NCBI GenBank assembly: GCA_019915135.1
Contig: JAHLMK010000001.1
Span: forward strand, 3,286,001 to 3,350,000
Length of the DNA: 64,000 nt
Source: Strobilurus pachycystidiatus
Taxonomy: Eukaryota; Basidiomycota; Agaricomycetes; Agaricales; Physalacriaceae
Reading direction: 5' to 3'
Shown: positions 58,967 to 64,000 of the stretch, piece by piece
Layout: each line of letters starts with the position of its first letter
Numbering within the stretch: position 1 is the stretch's first letter
Notes under the pieces: model-generated
Databases searched by the model: none
Told to the model about the DNA's origin: nothing
What the model saw: only the letters and a program-made list of their open reading frames with translations
Translations under genes and position numbers: made by a program

Positions 58967-59264
58967 ATTCGCTATAAGACCCAGCAAAGTCATCCCAAAT
59001 CCTGTAGCGAATTACTCAGTCCTAAATATAATATACTAAATGAGATTTTGATATCACCTCTGACACGATTCGAACCCTCGCTCGATCAATTGATGGTATT
59101 ATATAATCGAAACCTTAATGACTTTGCTAAGGTCTTATAGCGACTGGCATAACTTGAGGGGTCCTGTTTGTTTGGCTGCATCGTCTCAGAATTTTTGGGC
59201 TCATTGCTTCAGCTTCACAGCCACACCTTCGCGATCAGAAGACCCATCCGACACTGCGAGCCTC
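58967..59264. other. spacer between transposon nest and RecQ gene
   Basis: No gene seen. It should contain the RecQ gene promoter. A B-box-like GGTTCGAATCG on minus near 59066-59076 does not fold as a tRNA. Confidence 0.4.
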
Positions 59265-61703
59265 ATGTCAACTCGGCGCCATTCTATGCCTGCCTCTGAT
59301 GAGGAGGCGCAAAAGGTCGTATTGGAAGCTTTCGGTGTCACACCGTGTCTATGGCAGCTCAAAGTAGTCCGGGCCATTCTCGACGGCAACGATGTCATTA
59401 CCGTTGCTCCTACCGGTGCAGGCAAGACTCTTACATACTGGATGCTCTTACTCTTCGTAACCGATGGTGTGCTCATCATGGTGGTCCCTCTAAAACAGCT
59501 CGGAGACCAGTTTGAGAAGGAGCTCACCCTCAAGAAATTGAATGCTGTCAACGTTACAGCTGCAAACTCGGATGAACAACTTTTCATGGTATGTCATTTG
59601 CAGTATCTCAAAAGTAATTGTTACATCTCCACGTAACAGGACATCACCAACCTGAGGTACCGCGCTGCCATATTCAGTCCTGAAACGATGGTCAACAACC
59701 CTCTCTTCGAGGAGCTTCTAAAACATCGTACCTTTACGCGACACCTCATCAACCTGGTCTTTGATGAGGCCCATGTCATCAAGGAATGGGGAACCACTTT
59801 CCGTCACGCGTACAATCGCGTCGGCGTCTTTTGTAACCTTATGGCGCGGTCCGTCCCCATCCATGTCGCCTCTGCCACACTATCCCCGGACGCGACGAAT
59901 CAAATCAAGGCTCACCTTTGCATGCGAAACAATACCAAGGTATTCCGCATGAACATCGACCGCCCAAACATCTTTCTCCGGGCCAAGCGCATGGCCCACG
60001 CCGCCAATTCATATCGTGACCTTGCAGACTATGTTCCAAAACCGACCGAACCAGATGGACAGCGCCCAAAGAAATGCTTGATGTTCTTCAACACCCGGAA
60101 GCAGGCTGAGGAAGCCGCAGAGTTCCTGAGGAGGCGCGTTGGCAAGGAGAATCGAGACCGAATAAAGTGGGTTCACGCTGGAATGACGGATGAGTTTCGA
60201 AAGGACGAGATATACGCGCTGCAGATTGGTGAGCGCGATGGCCACTGTGCAACCGAGGCTGTGGGAATGGTCAGTGGTGATTACACGTCTAAGATTGAAA
60301 TATGACTGACACGATGAACAACAGGGCATTGATTTGGCGGATATCTATCAAGTCATTCAGTATGGGGTGCCGAAGTCACTCACTACGTGGTGGCAGCGCG
60401 CTGGACGCGCTGCTCGCAACTACAAACTTCATGGAACAGCTATCCTTTTGGCTGAACCCAGCTATTTTGATGACGAGAAGGCAAAAGTGGCAGCAAGAGA
60501 GACCAAGGCTGCAGAAGAGAAACGGGTGGAAGATGACTTGAAGCAGAAGGCTGTTGAGGAGGCCATAGCGCGCGCGCATGCTGAGCGCGATGCAGGAGGG
60601 TCGTCAACGAGTAATCCTCGGAAGAGAAAGGGCGCCGCGGAGGGAGGACGGAAGAAACAGAAGACGGTCGCTGAGAAGCCCGAGAAACCAGCCGTCCCGA
60701 AGGATATCGATATATTCGGCCGTGAGATCAAGTGCGAGCGAGCAATGGACGACTTCGTTAATGCAGAGAATCGTCCTGAGCGTTGTCGACGAAGAGTGGT
60801 GCTGAGCCATTTTGGCAGCATCAATCTCGGTACGTACATCAATTGAATCCAGCTGATCCTCAGTTGATCCCACTTTTCTCCGCTGACCGCCATCTCGATT
60901 CTCCAGTACCCATCGTCCACCGCCCCTGCTGTGACCGATGCGCACCCAAGCCGGTCAAGTTTTGCTGTGACATCTGCCACCCGGATTACTGGAACGTTGA
61001 CTCGTGCCAGGACAAGTTTCAACGAGAACCGCAGCCGCGGATGTTCAACCCACCGGACTATACACGAGGAGAGAAGGAGGAGGACTTGAGGGCGGCGTTG
61101 GTGGCGATGAGGATGGTGCTGTGGGAGGAGAAAATTGGGCCGGGCAGGATGATCTCGCCTCAGGCGATGTGGCCTACCACCTTGCTGATGCGGATGGTTG
61201 ATCTGGCGCATTACGGACGACTAACTTCTGTTGACGACTTACACAAACAGTCACCATGGTTCTGGAACGACCACCTCGGGCCTCGGATCCTTGCAAAAAT
61301 CAAGGAGATCATACCGCCAGCTTTGACAAGGCAGAGAGCTGCGCCAACCGCGTCTCCTTTCACAACTACACCTCGAATCTTCGGCCAGCACCTCACAGTA
61401 AACTCATTCGATCCGTCCACTCCACAGACACCATCCGGACCATCTCGTCTTGGCGAACTTTCTTGGACCACCCCGATGCTCTCTTATGACGCGGATGAGA
61501 ACGACCCTCCTGAACCGACACCTGCGCCTTCTACTCGCAGGCGTCTCAGATGTGGGGCTTGCGGAGAGACTGGACATAATCGTGTGTACTATCATCTGCA
61601 TCGTTTCCTTGTCTCAATTGTTCCAGGTACCAACAAGAAATGTTCGAAGTACGTCCCGCCTGAGCGCGTTGTGCTACCGACTCTGGGTGGACATTTTGAG
61701 TAG
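59265..61703 (+). CDS. RecQ-like ATP-dependent DNA helicase with C-terminal zinc knuckle
   Basis: Starts MSTRRHSMPASDEEAQKVVL. The helicase core has motif 0 CLWQLKVVRAILDGNDV, motif I APTGAGKTLTYW, motif II VFDEAHVIKEWG, motif III VASATLS, motif IV KKCLMFFNTRKQAEEAA, motif V ATEAVGMGIDLADIYQVIQY (joined across an intron) and motif VI WWQRAGRAAR. A RecQ-type zinc module follows (CCDRCAPKPVKFCCDICHP). A basic Lys-rich linker lies between. The extreme C terminus carries CGACGETGHN-KC, a CCHC knuckle as in MULE/FAR1-type proteins. All catalytic motifs are present. RecQ-like paralogues of this kind are multiplied in mushroom genomes. It borders the transposon nest and converges on the next gene with 13 bp between stops. 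Confidence 0.85.
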
Positions 61704-61716
61704 TATATTTGGTTCG

Positions 61717-63989
61717 TTATTCTACCCCCAGGTCGTCTCCAGTAATCTCACCAACCGCGCTAGTATCGTCTAGAATCTCCCCAACTGTGAATAGATCTTT
61801 CTTCTGGACTAGAAGGCTGATCCCTTCATCAACGGCATTCAGTACAGTCCACTGACGACTTGACCCTGCGATACTCGTCGTCCGTCCGGCCTGAAAGACA
61901 TGCGGGTTGGTGTCCGCTATATCCGTGCCCAGGCGCCTCAAAGTTCTGGACATCTTTGGCTTCGAGTGACGGACAGTGCGATGGGTTAGGTAAAAGTTGT
62001 CTTCAATTGTCCTGTGTGTTGCGCGATAGACTTCCACGAGCGCCGAGCGTTTCAGGACCAGCTTCTTGGTCCTGTTCGCACTCTTGCCAGCGAAGATAAC
62101 CTGTCAACGTGAGTCAAGCTATAATTGTATAGCGGATATTACTCACCTTTGTGTACAGGTTGTTCAACTCTTGCAGCCAATCAAAAGCTCGGAATCCATC
62201 GGGGGTTCCCTTGAGGTTAAGCAGCCAGTTTCGAAGAACTGCATCGCGTAGATATGGCGGATAGACGTGGAAAAGGTCGGATAAAAATTTTGTTAGATGC
62301 GCCAAATACTTATGCTTTCCAGTAGCGGCAAAGATTGGGATGAGATACGGCATCAGCTGAAGTACTCGCCCGACGTCACCGTAATTCGTGGCTCGACAGA
62401 ACTCGAGGTACAGTAGCCCATGCTGATTTCGAAGGCACATGTTCTCAAAGACCAGGTCGCGATTTGCAGCGCGATCTTCTCGGCGATCCTGGAAATCGTG
62501 TCCCGGTAGGTGTTTCTCGGCAATCGACTTGGACATGGTGACGATGTCCTCCCAGCACGGCTTTGTCTCTGCCCACTCCTCCAGTGAAGCGCACTTGAAC
62601 TTAGCAAGAACTTTTACTCTCCAGATATCGAGGATGTCCGCCCATGTAGTATGGTGGATTGTGTCGTGCATGGAGCGAAACGATGGGCCGTTCTTTGCGG
62701 TGAATTCCCCCGTGCTCTTTGGGCGCAGCTTGTGCAGGTACTCATACACGCTGGCAGGTTCGTTTCGGTCCGCCGCAGGCTGGACGTGTATACGCCAATA
62801 TCCGTTGGCAAAGGCCATCTTGACATGGAACAGTCCGGGGATGAACAAGATGCTCATCAGTCGCCGAAACGCCGTCTCCTCAATCCTTCGTGTCTTCCTC
62901 ATCCCATCCAACCGTTCCTTGGTAGCGAGATCGCCATGGAGAAAGAAAAGGTACAGTTCGTGGACTGTCTCGGGGATACGGCGCTGTTTGTTGAACATGT
63001 CAACAAGAACCTCCCAGTTACCGTCGTAAGTACCCTCATTTGCATCAACAGCCTTCCCAGGAACCTGACGATCTTTCTTTCCATAGGACAGGGAGCGGAC
63101 ACTATCTGGCCGACCCAGCTTGTCTTTGAAAACAAGAAATCCATCGCCGCCTTGCTCAATCAGAATGGCTCGTATATGCCATTCCAGCGCGTCGAAGACG
63201 GTCGGCTCTGGGATGGTCGGCTCTGGGATGGTCGAGGATGAGCTTTCTGATGAACTGGGATCCGGAGATGGATTGGATGACTGGAGAGATATATCGGCTG
63301 GTAATGGCATGGGCAGGATGTCGAGGAATCCGGGGCGTTTGATGGCAGGATCGCTGGGGTCAAGCGCAATATTGTGCTCGCTGGTCAAAAGCAGTTCCTG
63401 CGTGAATCGAAGATCGCGTTCGGGAACGACATCTCGGTAAGGTACCCACGTCACCGCTGTCGCACTCCAGTGATGCTTATCTCTCTCCAGCGTTGGTTGG
63501 CCGGTCTGGAAATCCATGTCATAATTGTCATAGATTCCATTGCTGTCCTCAAGCCGCGATAGCCTGTCCCGCGCCTTCACATCCAATGAGTCGACCATAT
63601 TCTGGACGCTGCCCAAGGAGACTGATGTCCCCATATGCGACATTAATTCTACGATGACCTCGGGGCATTGCTTGGATTCCAGGAAGAAGCCGACGAAAGA
63701 TTGAAGTGAGTTAAAGCGTTCATTTGAACTATGCCCAATGATTGACAGGATCACGACACGTTTCTAGATATACGATCGGTCAGTTAAAATTACCCTCAGA
63801 GCAAGACAAGACACATACGATGGACAACAGGGCCTTTGCCCTTTTCACGCGATCCTGCGTACGTCGCTTCTTCTTTTTCTTCAAACCACCATCATCTGAT
63901 TGGTTTCCGTCATTCTCAGCTGATGCTGGTACGTGTTCGCGCGTCTCGACGTTCATCGGCTGGCCTCCGTCTCTTTCATCAACGGACAT
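61717..63989 (-). CDS. DUF6589-like protein of unknown function
   Basis: Starts MSVDERDGGQPMNVETREHV with a basic nuclear-type patch (KKKKKRRTQDRVKRAKA). A long central exon (62114-63754) encodes PTVFDALEWHIRAILIEQGG and WEVLVDMFNKQRRIPETVHE. It then has LMSILFIPGLFHVKMAFANG, GLLYLEFCRATNYGDVGRVL and FAATGKHKYLAHLTKFLSDL. The last exon (RTIEDNFYLTHRTVRHSK) ends at 61717. These features recall the DUF6589 family, a large mushroom-specific family; recognition is by pattern only. A short internal repeat encodes IPEPTIPEPT (near 63210-63235). The gene is intact apart from the window edge just beyond its start. Confidence 0.65.
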
Positions 63990-64000
63990 TGCATCCGAAT

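Noticed and set aside
59060..59140. tRNA-like B box (GGTTCGAATCG) on minus
   Set aside because: No pairing acceptor stem, T stem or anticodon arm could be formed around it; chance match.
60462..61211. 249-codon minus-strand frame
   Set aside because: Antisense shadow of the RecQ exons, which hold the helicase and zinc motifs.
1..64000. CRISPR array, operon or Shine-Dalgarno signals
   Set aside because: The window is eukaryotic with spliceosomal introns; no regularly spaced short repeats were seen.

Overview
The window looks like a basidiomycete (Agaricomycetes-type) nuclear chromosome. Genes are compact, with many roughly 50-nt GT-AG introns. The conserved genes are eukaryotic (proteasome Rpn1, Spt5, Vps34, Nop4, Mic19). 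The accessory part carries mushroom-typical families: a Zn2Cys6 regulator, a LIM protein, a TET/JBP-like oxygenase fragment, a RecQ-like helicase and a DUF6589-like protein. No search was run; identities rest on motifs read by eye.

Positions 1-30,066 are a dense, mostly housekeeping segment. In order: an AGC-type pseudokinase; a WD40 nucleoporin-like protein (Nup37 type); a Zn2Cys6 transcription factor; a small single-pass membrane protein; Mic19 of the mitochondrial MICOS complex; the proteasome subunit Rpn1; the ribosome-biogenesis RRM protein Nop4; elongation factor Spt5; an Upf1-type SF1 helicase with a possible mitochondrial presequence; the PI3-kinase Vps34; and a proline-rich triple-LIM protein. 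Nop4 and Spt5 are head to head across 174 bp.

Positions 30,187-59,000 are a transposon nest. A 70-bp perfect fold-back element with a 9-bp target duplication marks its edge. Next come a decayed hAT transposase, AT-rich relics, and a broken retroelement gag gene. That gag is split by a full 4.7-kb non-autonomous LTR element (family A, target duplication GACAC) and by a solo LTR (family B, ACCTG). A second solo B LTR (CCAAA) lies upstream. A damaged inverted copy of family A follows and hosts a 440-bp hAT-type MITE. Distal to it are small unknown genes, a TET/JBP-like oxygenase fragment, an intact multi-exon Cys-rich gene of unknown function with a decayed partial paralogue, and a DIRS/Ngaro-like retroelement. 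The reverse transcriptase of that retroelement is split by a related insertion that made no target duplication.

Positions 59,265-63,989 hold a RecQ-like helicase with a C-terminal zinc knuckle, tail to tail (13 bp apart) with a DUF6589-like gene. This pair, beside the nest, is the best candidate here for a poorly described system.
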